A stretch of 64,000 bases of DNA, from assembly GCF_023343835.1 (NCBI RefSeq), contig NC_064437.1, forward strand, positions 23,845,001 to 23,909,000. The letters run 5' to 3'. Each line of letters starts with the position of its first letter. Position 1 is the stretch's first letter. The notes under the pieces are model-generated. The model ran no database searches, had not been told where the DNA came from, and saw only the letters and a list, made by a program, of their open reading frames with translations. Positions 47,896 to 60,399 of this stretch are shown in pieces. This DNA comes from Lagopus muta (taxonomy: Eukaryota; Chordata; Aves; Galliformes; Phasianidae). The translations under genes were made by a program, and so were the position numbers.

Positions 47896-49254
47896 CCAAA
47901 ATGCCTTCAAATGTGAAAAATATACAGATTCTTCACTCATTAAAACACTGCATTTTTTAAAAAGCAGCACTCAAATGGGTGAGGCCACATGGTGAGAAAT
48001 GAGGCTCCCCTCCGGCTCCATCGCAACCTCCCCAATCTACACCAGGCATGCTTTGGGGCAGCAGCTGATCTTCACAGCCCCTTCCTGGGCTGTGGATGGA
48101 CCAACACCAAAGCATCCCGCAGGAGGCACCTGGGCAGTCTGGCATTTCTCAGCACCTCTACTTTCCAAAAACTTCCTTCCTGAGCTTGGTAGGCTGGAGT
48201 GGAGTAGCCAGTAAACAAATGGGGCATAAAACAGTGAGCACTCACAGTTTAGTATCCAGCTGTACACTGACACAATTGGAGTCATCTGTGATTAATTAGA
48301 AAATATAAACACTCACAACAGAACTTTGGTTCCTATACTCAGCGAGACATTAATGGGCTTTTCTTCAGCCAGAAAATTCTCATTATGGTGATAAATTATT
48401 AGCCTTTTTCCTGAAGCAGCGTGAAAGCGTTACAATGGAAAAATGACAAAAGGAGAAACATACCCATTTTTGGCAACACTGGCAGGGAGGAGGACGGGTA
48501 TGATGGAGCCGGAGCCTGCCTCAGCCACAAAGCCCCAGGGCTTCTCAGCTGGCTGCTATCACTGCTCAGCATCCCCCAGGCTAAGGCTGAAAACTGGCTG
48601 AGATGACAAGACTGCCCTAGTCTGTAACGGGATGGAGGCCATAGGTGGAGGTTCTCAAGCTGTCACAGCCCATGGAGGTGGGACAGGATGCTTCTATGTG
48701 CATCCCTGCCTGGGCAACGTGACACCTTCTCCAGCATCGCTCCATCCACGTGTAAGGTCACACATCCATGAGGTTAGTAGAAACTAGGAAGGAGCTGCTG
48801 TGGTTTGGCTCCTGGAGGCACCTGGAGAAGCGTGATCTTCCCTCACCCTGAGAACAGGTTTGGGAAATTCACGGGAATGGCTTTTCTTGTGGGTTATCCT
48901 GGCACTAGTGGGGCTGGGCAGGGCCAGAGGTGAGTGATGTGGTGCCACAAAGGACAGAGTATCACAACACTGTGGTCACCAACCTGCTCTAGCCTCAATC
49001 CCCCCAGACACCTTCAGCCCTCAGGAGGGTTCAGCGTCCTCAATACCGAACATTTTGGGGGTACTCACCATGTGCAGTCCAACCCAACGCCAGCCATCCC
49101 AATACACCAACCAAACCCTTCCTTTAGCTCAGAGCCCACTTCCCCTAGGACATCCCACCTGCAGTGCCCAGTCCCGCCTGCTAAATCACAGAGCATTTAA
49201 TGGGTCTGACTCAGGCCTTCATGCAAAGGAAGAGAACAAATGACTGCTGGGGGA
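47896..49254. other. Intergenic sequence, no gene seen
   Basis: Unique-looking sequence with chance frames only. No repeat family or RNA gene recognised. Confidence 0.5.
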
Positions 49255-49560
49255 GATATGGTTTGCATCATTTAATCACCATTTACAATAAAACGCTGCA
49301 GCGGCTCTGCGGAGGGTAAGACAGCAGAGTTCAGCAGATTTTATCAATAACATCGCAGGATTCCTACTGCGTGGCTAAGAGAGTTGCCATGGTTATTATG
49401 ACAGATTTACTATCATTGTAACTTAATTCACCATAATAAGTATCTGCATAGTTATTATTGTTTTACAATGATAACTATAATTCAACCGCAGCTTTATGAC
49501 TAAATTTGTAACATCACTACGATGTTCTGGGAAGAATTGAAAGCAGGACAATTCACATGC
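49255..49560. promoter_or_regulatory. Candidate conserved noncoding element J with a 25-bp palindrome
   Basis: AT-rich, repeat-free sequence carries many homeodomain/SOX-like words (ACAATAAAA, GGTTATTATGAC, TATCATTGTAAC, CTTAATTCACC). The arms GTTATTATTGT (49451-49461) and ACAATGATAAC (49465-49475) pair at 10 of 11 positions around a TTT spacer. It is the most enhancer-like block upstream of GORAB. Function is inferred only. Confidence 0.35.
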
Positions 49561-50077
49561 TTTCTCAGAATATATAAAGAAAAAGAAATTCTAGTTGGTT
49601 CCTTTTTCTCTCCTTTTTGATCGCTTCTTTGAGAACAATTTCTGTGGTTTGGTTACTGTCGGTTTGGGACAGGGTGCTCTGTCGGAATCAATGCACAGAG
49701 ATAGCTGAAAAATAGGATTTTTCCACTGCAAAATTGATCCTGGGAAAAAAAAATCCCCAAAGTATTTCAACATAAAGCTGCTAAAAAATTCCTGAGTGCT
49801 GCCAGTTGGGAAACAAATACAAAGCGCTGGCAAGGCGAATAAAAATCATCAGGTTTAATTCAAAAGGAATGACCAGATCATCAAAAAACGACCCGGGTAA
49901 TCAGTGGAAACAAAGCACTGCTGGAAAAATAAATAAGGCCTAGGAGAGAGCTTCAGACAAATTTTAGGGCAGGGAGCAGGGCTCGCTCCAAGCAGGATCT
50001 CTGCAACACTGCCCATATCCCTTGGTGACAAGTCACACCTGGGCTGGGGCCCACAAAATGGAAAGGAGAAATGGAAT
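49561..50077. other. Intergenic sequence, no gene seen
   Basis: Unique sequence with short chance frames. No feature supported. Confidence 0.5.
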
Positions 50078-50300
50078 AGAATCATAGAGGTTGGAAAGAC
50101 CTCTAGGAATATCAGGTCCAACCTCAGCCCATCTCCACAACCCTCAGTGCCACATCTCCATGATTCTTGAACATCTCTGGGAACAGTGACCTCACCACCT
50201 CCCTGGGCAGCCTCTGCAAACACACAACCACTCTTTCTGGGAAGAAATGTTCCTAATACTCAACCTGAACATTCTCTGGCCCAACTTGAGGCCATCATTC
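50078..50300 (-). mobile_element. CR1 LINE 3' fragment
   Basis: A well-preserved reverse-complement CR1 copy: GAATCATAGAGGTTGGAAAG, ACCTCTAGGAATATCAGGTC, CATGATTCTTGAACATCTCT, CACCACCTCCCTGGGCAGCC and CAACTTGAGGCCATCATTC. This is one of the clearest copies. Homology may continue weakly to about 50440. Confidence 0.93.
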
Positions 50301-50569
50301 ATTAAATGAGCATGAGATGGTGTCAGCAACCCCAGCCTCGTCTCCTTCACCCTGCCAACAAAGCTTTCCCCACCTCCAGGCTCCTTCCCTCCTTGGAGAA
50401 AGGGCTCCCAGCACTGCAGCAGGTCCCCCTTAACTCCACGCACACAACCAAGGACTCAAAGTCTTGTTGGGTTCCCACATCTTTTACTTTTTGGGCGATT
50501 TTGGCCTCTTCCCCAGTTGTTATCCCAATTTGACCACATTTCCCTGGTCCTCAATCCTGCAGAACGGGA

Positions 50570-50643
50570 TGATTCTTGGTGGGATGGTATGGGACAATTA
50601 CCTGACTTTAAGAGTCTTTTCCAACCAAAACGATTCTATTTTG
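50570..50643 (+). mobile_element. CR1 LINE 3'-end fragment
   Basis: The sense CR1 tail is seen as GGATGATTCTTGGTGGGATG and TTAAGAGTCTTTTCCAACCA, then AAACGATTCTATTTTG. It is short and lies between two other CR1 pieces. Confidence 0.8.
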
Positions 50644-50689
50644 TTCAGATGTCAGGAAGATCTCCATGCAAAGCAAGGCTAGGCATTGC

Positions 50690-50857
50690 AATGGGCTTCC
50701 CAGGGCAGCAATGGAGTCCCCATCCGTGGAGGTACTTAGGGAGATGTGGATGTGGAACTGACCCACTGCTCAGTGACAGACTTGTAGTGTTAAGCTGATG
50801 GTTCACCCAATGATCTTAAGCCCTTCTCCAACCTGAATCACTGTGATTCTCTAATTA
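50690..50857 (+). mobile_element. CR1 LINE 3'-region fragment
   Basis: Sense CR1 phrases are present: GGGCTTCCCAGGGCAGCAAT, GGAGTCCCCATCCGTGGAGG, TACTTAGGGAGATGTGGATG and CCTTCTCCAACCTGAATCAC, then TGTGATTCT. It is opposite in orientation to the copy at 50078 and overlaps it in consensus position. Confidence 0.9.
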
Positions 50858-53800
50858 TAATCCCACACCACAGAGCTCCAAACCTGAGGGTTTCAGAAGT
50901 CCCTGCTGCCTGGGGAGACCCAAAGCAACCCGATAAGCAGAAGAAGCAATGGCCCCAAGGCCAACCACTCACATGCCTGCCCTGCCAGCAGCACTGCATG
51001 TTCGCCCAGGCTTACATCACCTCTCTCTCCCCCTCACCCCCCACCTCCTGCTCCTGCAGCTGATATATGAGATCAGATATAGGAAAATCTACTCATAAAA
51101 TTAATGGAGGCTGCATGAACTCGCAGATCATAAACTCAGAGGGGTTTGCAGCTTGCTTTTCAGGGAGGGGGGAGGGTACAGAGGCAATTTAGCAGTGAGG
51201 ACTAATTCACAGCAGCTGTCCTATCACACCCCACACCCCTGGGCTTGGGGAGATTTAGGGAAATACAGCACTGAAGACCAGAGGTGCTGGAGCTGGCATC
51301 CGCTGCGCCCCGCACACTGAGGCTCTGCTCCCAGCCCAGGGCTGGTGGCCAACCATGCTCAGTGACAGCCTCCTACTGCAGCATCAATCACTGGCGGTGC
51401 AGGCCAAGGCATGAGCAGCTCTATCCCCTGCCATGTGGCCATGGAGATAACACACTGTTCAGGCTAGGGGCTGTGGGTATGCACAGGGTGAGGAGGAGCT
51501 GTGCTGTGGCCTGGTAAGATGGATCCAACACGTCTAGCAGAGAACGCCATGCAAAGGACAAGGAACTCCTCTAGCCCAGGCCATGAGCCTCTATCTGGAA
51601 TCCTCTAATAAGGGATATTTTGGAGCCAAGACTTCAAAACAGATTTCCCAGTAGCACATTATGCCCTATCCAGGATCTCCAATTGAAGAGCAATGGCTGT
51701 CCCAAAGTTATTCCCTCCACATTGCTCCATGGCAGCTGGTCCAGGTTCTTAGGCAGAAGCACCCTGTGCCCGGCACCTCCTCCCTGGGAGGAGCTTGAGA
51801 ACTCCTCTCTGTCCAGAGGAGACAAGCATAGGCATGGGAATGACCCGTCACACCCATTTCACACACCTGCCCGAGGCAGCAGCTCAGTGGGGAAGAGGAT
51901 GCAGCCCTTCCTTATGGCAGCATCAGCACACTGAGGACTATTCAGTCACCAAGACCTCTCTGAGCCACCAGCTTCAGGATTGAAAACTAGCTGCCCTTCT
52001 CCATCCCTGAATCAGACTCTTGGCCTGTCCCTGCTCAGGTTCTCTCTCAATGCCAAGGGCAGCTTTTACTCTGTTCCATCAGAAACCATCTTGGCACCCA
52101 GCAGCTCCAGCATCCATGACTCAGAGCCCCACCCTAACCTCAAGGCTCCGCTGACTCAGAGGCAGGAACAAGCCCCAGCCTCTTTCAAGTGGTTTGGAGC
52201 TTCAGCCAAAGCATCCACCCAAGGGGAGCTGAGCATCACATGCACCAAGCGAGCACAAACTGTCCTCCTTCAGGCTCCCCTCATAGACACCCCAAGCGTC
52301 GTTCCTCTTCACATACCTACTTCCCAGCAAGGGTGTCCCAAAACTTCTCCAAGCAAGGCAACATGAAATAACCTCTACACTCCCCAAGATGGAAACTCCC
52401 CTTCCTCCTCTCCTCATCCTCCTCCATATCCTGCTGCTGATGGTACTGAGGAGAGGGTAAACCATGCTGCCTTCCCTTTTACAGGACCCAATGTTCCCCA
52501 GGTGGCTCCATCAGCTCAGGTAAGTTCTGTTGCTGGCTTACCTGTGGCCAGAGGTTCCTTCACTCCCCATGTGGAGGTAGCTCTCCACGGGTGACAAGGA
52601 GCAGGAGGGACAGGGCTAGCTCTGAACCGCTGTTTGAATAGACAGAAGACAGGGGTTGCTGTCCTCCCCACATAGGATCCATAAGGTCTGAGACATGTTC
52701 TTCGAACCATCAGCATCCACACTGCCTCTCAGCTCTGGACAGCAGTGCAGCCGATGGGGAGACATCTGTTCCCCATCCAGCCAGCAGTGTCTTCCTGATC
52801 TGCCTCTTAAAAATTACAAGGCAATTTGGAGTTTCTATTTTGTACTTTCGATTTGCCCAAACACCTGAAACATGAGCTCTCAATCCAGGATCAAAGGCTC
52901 TCTCTGGAGCAACACAGACGGCTATATCCACTGCCATATTTATGCATGATTAGGAACGCCTGCATTGGAGAGAGGATTTGGCATGGGTGCATGTGCTGCA
53001 AAGCCATGAAACTCCATCCCCTCTGGAGCAGGGGAAGTCCTGTAGGGTCAGGGCTGGTGCCAGCTCCCTGGGGTGACACCTAACAGGGAGGTGGTCCTTC
53101 TGTGTCATTTGTCCCCCCTCTCCATACAGGACCTGGACCTACTGCTGGCTGGGATCTCACCTGTATGCCTTGTTCCACTGGTGGGGAGTTGCAGTGTGGA
53201 TGCAACCCTGGTGCTATGATTTGGGAGATAGTGAGGATTACACTAAGTCAAGCAAAGGGTTAATGATAATGAACAAGTACATTAATGAGCTGGAGAGGTT
53301 ATGGGTTGAGACTGTTCCCTGTGAGTTCAGACCTTTTGAACAAGGCAGGGGGACCCTGCTCAGGATCTGGGGCTTTTCTGAATTCTACTTCTCCCAAGGA
53401 TAAAGTGCTTCAGAGGAGCAGGATGTGATCTTCATGTAATGGAATGGTAGGCAGGGCATGTTGTTTATGGGAAAGCCAGCAATAAAGTCAAGAGGATATA
53501 AAGACACCTGCCCTTACACAGGTAGCAGAACAGAACAGCCTCACATGTCAGACACTGGTGCCTTTCCCTTCCTCTCTCCCCCTTTCAGACCAATTTGAAG
53601 CAACGGAAAATGCAATAAAATGCCAGATGCCTCTTCCTTATGAACATAATCATTTTTGGATAACATGTAATGAATCAGCTGAAGTTAAGGTTACCAGCCC
53701 AAGGCTGAGATACCCTTAACTCTGCCCTTTTAGGTGGGAACCTGGTGCCTCCCTCTGGGCCAGCATAAGGTTAGTTTCCATCATGCCAATATGTAAACCA

Positions 53801-54307
53801 GTTCCATGCACTTTTATTAAAGCTGTCTAAAGATGCATACAAAGCAATCCTAACTTCTTGCGAAATTCGTTGGATATTTTTTGCCACAGTTTCCCTTGGT
53901 GCTGAGGGACTTCTGGAGCAGAGCTGAGATGAAGCACCTACAAGCTCTGCAGATCCCGGCATGCTCCCTCCCCAGAGTTTCAGGAGAGTTTTACACCAGG
54001 AATGAACTGGGAAGAAATTTTGCCACAAATATTTTCAGCAAATTATGAAGGCTTGAAAAAAGCAGATTTCAGTTCTACTGAGAAGTTTCTGTTTTGACAG
54101 ATGTTTTAAGTATTTTTTTTTTTAAAGATTTTTATTTCTTATTGAAAATAAAGGAGGTCTTGAAGCCAAAGACTGGGCCAAGACAAAAACTTTGAAAAAC
54201 ATCTAAGCAAAATGTTTCCCTACTCACCGTGTTCTCATTTCAACAATTTGGGGAATGGGAAAAAATTCACAGAATTTCACCTTCCCCGAATCCGTCCTGT
54301 TCAGCCA
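50858..54307. other. Intergenic sequence, no gene seen
   Basis: C-rich sequence on the plus strand produces overlapping Pro/Ser-rich frames (for example 51980-52366) without splice support or recognised similarity. No RNA gene or transposon was recognised. Confidence 0.5.
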
Positions 54308-54410
54308 GAAAATCACAGAATCATAAAGTCAGTATGGTTGGAAAAGACCACTAAGATCATCCAGTCCAACCAGCAACCCGTCCCTACCATGCCCACTAAC
54401 ATGTTCTGGC
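54308..54410 (-). mobile_element. CR1 LINE 3'-end fragment
   Basis: The reverse-complement CR1 tail reads AAATCACAGAATCATAAAGT, ATGGTTGGAAAAGACCACTA and AGATCATCCAGTCCAACCAG, followed by CCATGCCCACTAAC. Confidence 0.92.
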
Positions 54411-55914
54411 TGAGAAACGCCCTTCGTGCCCCGTTGAGCCTGGCTCCTTTGAATGCTGTGGAGCCTATGGAACCCCCACTTCCAGCATGCCAGTGTGGTT
54501 TCCACGTCAATCAGCTGAAAACAGCCCTCCAGGAGGTCAGACATTTTGCAAAGCCTGAAGGCTGCCAACGTAAAGGCAGAGTAGACAATGGGTGTCCATG
54601 CCCATGTCCCACCGAAGACAAAATACCACCACTGCCCATCTCATCCCTAGTTGTATCCTGCACCCCCAGCTTGTTGCAGGGGTTTGAGGACCCCAAATAA
54701 TTCCAGAGGCCTTGGACATGTAGCACAACCTTGCAAGCAGCTCCGGCTCGGCAGCGCAGCACACGTGCTGGCAAAAGGAAGCATTTAAAAAACCGCTGCT
54801 GGGAACCGCGCGGTGCTATCCACTGGGTAGCTGCTTTCCTTCAACGGGCCATAAAAATCCCATTTGGAAATGCAATTGCCTTGCTCCCCTCCTGCACCAC
54901 GCTGCTCTTTCAAGGGAGCCCGCTTAGCGCATTAAAGCACGCGCGGAAAGGACTGGGATCTGCTGAACCTTAAAACAATTATTATTTTTCGCAAGCCACG
55001 CTCCTTCCAAAACTAACATTATTCTAAGATGCAGGTAACGTGTGACACGTTTTCTTTTTCTCTCCAAAATACAACACCCTTCTCTTCTTCTATCCCTCCT
55101 TCCCAAATATCAATCATCAGCAAAGACAAGGCAAATGAACTTTTAATCAATAACAGCTACTGTTTCTTGTACCGGGACTGTTTATGATTTAAAAGCAGAA
55201 AAAAAAATTAAATCAATCCTGATGTGAACATTTTCCCACTTGGAAAAACAGCCCAATCCTATATGAAAAGGTTGAGTTTTTTTATATGTTTTTAGAAGGT
55301 TTAAAAGCTAAATTAATTTTAAATTGTTTTTACATATCTTGCCTATAGACAGAACCACATCACATGATGAGGAAGGGTGGTCCACGGTTTATTAATGTTC
55401 CCAGTAAGTGCTTTAGCACCAGTCTGTCTGCTGTACGCACATTCAATACCATTGCTGTCTAAGCATCGGGCCGGCTCTAACCGCACACAGCACGGCGCGG
55501 CCGTCCCGGCGCTGGAGCTGGCGGTCTGTCCCCTTTCCACCCAGCCCAGGTACAGCATTTTGTGGTATGTCTGCAGGCAGCGTCCAGCAAGGAACTCAGC
55601 CTAAATCCTGTTTTTTGTCAAGAAGGGACCAAGAATGAGACCGGTTTGACACTAAATAGATGTCTCAAACCAGCAAATGAAGAAGCGGGTTATTTCTGGA
55701 CCAAGGGAGTCTTTGAAAGCTCCCATGGATGATGGGATTCCAACATAATTTTCTGGATTTGAGCCTTGGTACCTTAAAAAAGTGCAAGGCTGCAGGTAGG
55801 AGCTCCTAATTTCATTTCTATTGTAGCAAAGGCTTGAACAATCAGGAGATGGAGTTCATTTCCATCTTCATACACCAGAGCTCAACTGGTAATGTGCTGG
55901 CTCTAACACAAGGT
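54411..55914. other. Intergenic sequence with AT-rich block 55120-55340, no gene seen
   Basis: Bases 54750-54960 are locally CpG-richer (CGCGCGG, GCGCAGC) and include GGGCCATAAAAATCCCATTT. Bases 55120-55340 are strongly AT-rich with TTTTAATCAATAAC, TTTATGATTTAAAAG and CTAAATTAATTTTAAATTG. Both could be regulatory. No coding exon was recognised. Confidence 0.4.
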
Positions 55915-56025
55915 TATGTGAACATGAACATCTGGTGCTTGATCTGGTGGGTGGCAACCAACCCACGGCATGGGGTTTGGACTAGATGGTCTTAGAGGTC
56001 CTTACCAACCCAACCATTCTATGAA
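55915..56025 (+). mobile_element. CR1 LINE 3'-end fragment
   Basis: The sense CR1 tail shows GGTGGGTGGCAACCAACCCA, GGTTTGGACTAGATGGTCTT, and AGAGGTCCTTACCAACCCAA, then CCATTCTATGAAA. Confidence 0.9.
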
Positions 56026-59000
56026 ACCTGAACACAAGTGGTACATGAAAAGGCACCCACTGGATTTTATCTGAACCCCAAATGGGTTCATTTTGACCCC
56101 TTACAACAACAGCATGTCCTGCTGACCCATCTGAGTGCCCACCAGAAAAAGAACCCCCCTCCTTGCTCCCCTACCTTCCCTAGCACAGCCTGGTGTCTGG
56201 ACACTTCTGGGAATCCCAGTGCTTCTTATCTTCAAGCACTGAGGTTTGGAACATGCCATTGCCTTGTCCCATAAGTGACACACCACTGTGACTGACCCCT
56301 GGGCCAAACTTTGGGACAGAGAGTGAAGTCTCTTTACAGAAGGATGGAGGAGCAGCCCAGGAGCTACCAGGTCCAGGTGCAAGGACAGAATCCAGGCAGT
56401 TGCCATGTGCGTGGCCTCTCTGGAAGCTGCGGCAGGACGATTCATGGGAGAGGCTGCTCTGTAGATGGCCGAGGGGAAGCGGCTCTGACACACATTCCTC
56501 AGGCTCTCTGAGTCATCAGCTGGGGACGTCCCAGATGGAGAAAGCTGGATGTGGCCAGGCTGGCCCTGGGCAAGCATTGTCGTAGCTAATGTCCCTTCCC
56601 ACTGGCTCCATGCTGGGATGTCGGACAGGGTGCAAGAATGGAGATCTTGGCAGGAAAAGGTTCTTGGTCTCTCCATCTCCCCATGAACACATTTTCCCCT
56701 GCCTTACTAAGCATTGCTCCTCTGCCACCACCCTTACTCAGTACTCTGTCCCCACGTTCCCTTCCTGAAACGTTGAGGATGTCAAGTCTGACATTTCCCT
56801 CGCCACCATGGGATCAGTGGCTGAATCAGAGCCTGGACACCATTTCCTCAGTTCCCTTTCCCATGAGGCCTTTGACCCCCCATAACCATGTCATGCTCTA
56901 CTGTCCACCTTGGCTCTCGCACCACCATCCCCACAGCCAATGCAAACACCTTCCAGTTGTGCACTGAGGTGAATATCCACTTCAGAGCTGTTCTTCCGAA
57001 ATAGAAGAAACATCAGGCAGCTTTTTAGGATCAGAACAGAAGAGAATAGACTAGATGTTTCTCCACTTACAATTTTGCCAGACTTTAACCGGGCTCCAAT
57101 TTTCCACACTGGGTTTCTGCCTCTGGCCATGTTTTGTTTTGTATTTCTCAAAAATTTCCATGACTCCATTTCCACCAGCCCTTTGAACAAGGTTTAGGGA
57201 GGTCTTTTTTTTTTTTTTTCTTATGCCCATGTTAAAACATTATTACAACCATTTTACTGAGAAGCAGCGCTGCCTGGAGGCTTGGCAAGAAGTGTCCCCT
57301 GAGTGAAGAGATGGGCCTTTCTCCATCCTTGTGACAGCAGCCAAAGTCGGTCAGATCACGAGCCTCCGAAATAGCAGGGGTTGGCTGGAGTTTGGCAGAT
57401 TGATGGAGCAAAAAGCCCATCTGCACTGAGTGCCCTCCATCTTCGAGTAGGCTTCAGGCAGTGGTTTCACAACACCACACCAGCCAACTGCGTAAACAGA
57501 GAGTGCAGCTTAAATATAGCGCTGGCCTTGAGGAACAACCAGTGCTGAAAGAGAAGAGCATCTTACACAAATAAACAAGGGTCCCGCAGAGCTCGAGCAT
57601 TTGGACCAAGGTCAACAGAGGGAATTTGTGATCAGGAAAATTATTGAACCTAAAAACTGCACATGAGTTCTCAGATATGGATTTTGTCTGCTGGGAAGCA
57701 CTAATTCAATTGGACTTGACCCATCTGTGGCTTTGGGTTGAATTCAGCAGATCCTAAATCCAAACAGTCGCAACAGGAGAACGGAGGAGGAGACGGGGAA
57801 GTGAGAAGGCCAAACCGAAACACTTTGTTTGGGGTAGATCAATTAACCTGAAATCCCTTTTTGTTTGTCTCACTGGGAAGATGGATGGGTTCTGCTGACT
57901 TGGCAGGACCTTTTCTTCTTTCAGTGCTTTGGCTCCACTGGTAGAACAAAAAACCCCACAGTTATTCAGACGTGCGATCCAGGTAGCCTCAGCTCCTGAA
58001 GCAATTGGGGTGGGAGCCCCAGCCAGGCCCTGCATCCTACAGACCGCCCAGGCTCCGACCAGTTTGAGTTGCCAGTATTGCCAGGGCTCCAAATTGGAAT
58101 TGCCTGACGATGCCAAACAAAGAGGAAGAAACAGGCAAAAACAGCAACGGTAGAGAAAGCAACCCACCAAAAAAACCCTTGGTTTAGGACTCCAGGAAAA
58201 CTGAAAGAGGAAGAAAAATACCTGCTTTGAGGAAAAGGGGTTGGGAGCTGTGCTCACTTCCCCAGAGCCAGTGTTGATCTGAACTGTCCTAGCTCCAACT
58301 GTACAAAAGAAATCCCACTGAAGTTGGTGTTTGACAGCCAGTGTGCAGGCAGGAATACGCCTCTGCTCTGCTGGAGATGTTGTGAGGTGGCCAGAGAGTA
58401 GGAAAAACCAATGGGTAAAACAGCTGCAGCCGTACAACACCCAGCAGCAGGGTCATGTCTTGCCTTTAGAGGAGATTAAATTCAAGATCCGTCAACCCCA
58501 ACGGCGTCGAGGTCAATTTTCTTCCTCCTCATTGATGGGGAACAAATTTGAAGCCCTGAGGTGTCATTCCTGCATGTCATTCCTGCTTTGAGTTTTTCCC
58601 TTCCTTTAGCCTAATAGACCTGTTCCCTTCCTGAAGACGATCATTTTTCAGCCAAACATGTGGCCATTCGCATTCCTGACTGATAGAGCACACAGCTTGC
58701 AAGGGAAAGGGAATTTCGTGCCGTGTCCTGCTGACCCCACCAATGCACCATTCACCCATACGTTCATGGCCATCCCACCCGCCCTCACTAATGAAACCAC
58801 TGAGGGTCAAACCCTTACTCAGGGGAAGGGGCTGTCCCTGGGGAGATGCTGCAGAGCTGCATTGGTCACCATCTGCCTACCCAACTTTCCACGTGTCTGG
58901 AACAGACCTCCTGCAAAGTCGAACATCTGAAAGCTCCCAGGCTAAGATGCATTATGCACAACCTGGGCTACTGCCCTCTTTAGCTTCTCCATGCTCTGCA

Positions 59001-60399
59001 GGATCAGGAATTCTCTTTTCTAAACCAGGGAACTGTAGGCTGTATCCCACCAGCTTGTCAAGATGCCTCAAGGTACTCCTACCATGAATAAGGACAGACA
59101 TTCGTAAGTGCTCAGCATTTATCAACAGAGTAAGGTTTTCTGAAAGGGAGGGTCTCTAATACTCAAGGAAAACATTTTGGACTCCAGAAAGCATACTAGG
59201 TAGAAAACAGCATACATAGGATAGTTGGGGTCTCAGCTTCCATGAGTGTTCATCCTGGCATTTCAGCCCATGCAAGCATCTGATTGTAAATACCGCTGTT
59301 GTGGAAACTTGGCTGGAGGGAACAGGCAGAATGTCACACACCCAAAGCTGAGATGATCATTATCATGACTTGAAAGAGTAAACGGGCATGATTGGGAACA
59401 GCTGCATATGAATTGATATGTATGTGGGGCAGCTCTGGGAAGGACACAAGCACAATGCTTGACATTGCAGGTTCCTTTCTGCTGGCTGAGAAATCCCATT
59501 TCTCACAAGCCCAGGAGGATGGCAGAGCTGCACTGCTCTGAGGCTTCCAGCAGTGCATGGTGGCCAAACATTCGAACTGTAGAAGATCCTGCATGCATCT
59601 GGGTCAAAGCATGTCCTGTTGAAGGGAGTCATCCTGGCCAAGAGATCCGAGCTGTGTCTTGATGAGATTATCCCAGAACGCCTCCCAAATCTTAGGTCTG
59701 GAGGCATGCTTTGGCTGTGTCCCAGCTCTGCGTTGGGTACGTACCAGCAACCCCAGAGCCTCAGTTTGCACACAAAGGGAACCCAGATGGTTGTGCTGGC
59801 ACTCTGCAATGGTTCCCTGCTCCTCAGGGACCAGAACACAAGGTCTGGCACACAGCTCAAAGGAGCTAGACATCTAGAGGTGTCCCATTCCTCTCCCAAT
59901 TCCCCTTTATCTCAGCAATGATCAACCCACATTCTATAGCCTCCTGCAAGGTCCCCTGAAGAACAACCCCACCACACAACATCTTCAACTTTACAATGGA
60001 CCCAGTAAATCCCATCCCAACTGCACTGGTTTTGTACTGGGACAACTTCCCTCCCCCTCCCCCCCTCACTTTTTTTTTCTCAATTGAAATACCCTGCAAA
60101 TGTAAGCCAAGCACTGTGCAAAAACCTATGTGGGCTGCGCCACCTTGTCCCTTAAGGTGGCTGTCCCATCACAAACTGTGAAAGCATGTATTTTCTGCAA
60201 ACTCCCATGATTGACTCCCATGCTGTGAGTCCACGTGTACCACAAGGGCTTTCCTTACAATCAGTCTTTCTGGACCCACGTCCTGCCAAACACAGCTTGT
60301 TTCCCTGGGTCACCTTGTTTACTGCTGTATTAGCTCAGGGTTAGATATTTTTCCAGTTCCCTGGAACATCCCCAGAGTTCCCAGATTTGTTTAAAAATC
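56026..60399. other. Intergenic sequence, no gene seen
   Basis: Several long frames lie on the minus strand (56101-56676, 57754-58440, 59363-59899) but none shows a recognisable domain, conserved motif or splice structure. T-runs occur at about 57206-57220 and 60069-60079. I see no gene that can be supported. Confidence 0.5.

Noticed and set aside
51980..52366. 128-residue Ser/Pro-rich plus-strand frame
   Set aside because: Low-complexity composition from C-rich DNA; no similarity recognised.
56101..56676. 191-residue minus-strand frame
   Set aside because: No known motif; overlapping frames on both strands are equally open, which suggests C-rich stop-poor sequence and not coding.
57754..58440. 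228-residue minus-strand frame
   Set aside because: Long, but no recognisable domain, no splice-supported context and an irregular Phe/Cys/Leu-rich composition. It lies in ordinary intergenic DNA and I cannot relate it to any family.
59363..59899. 178-residue minus-strand frame
   Set aside because: Several overlapping frames on both strands; no domain or conserved motif; no promoter or splice structure.
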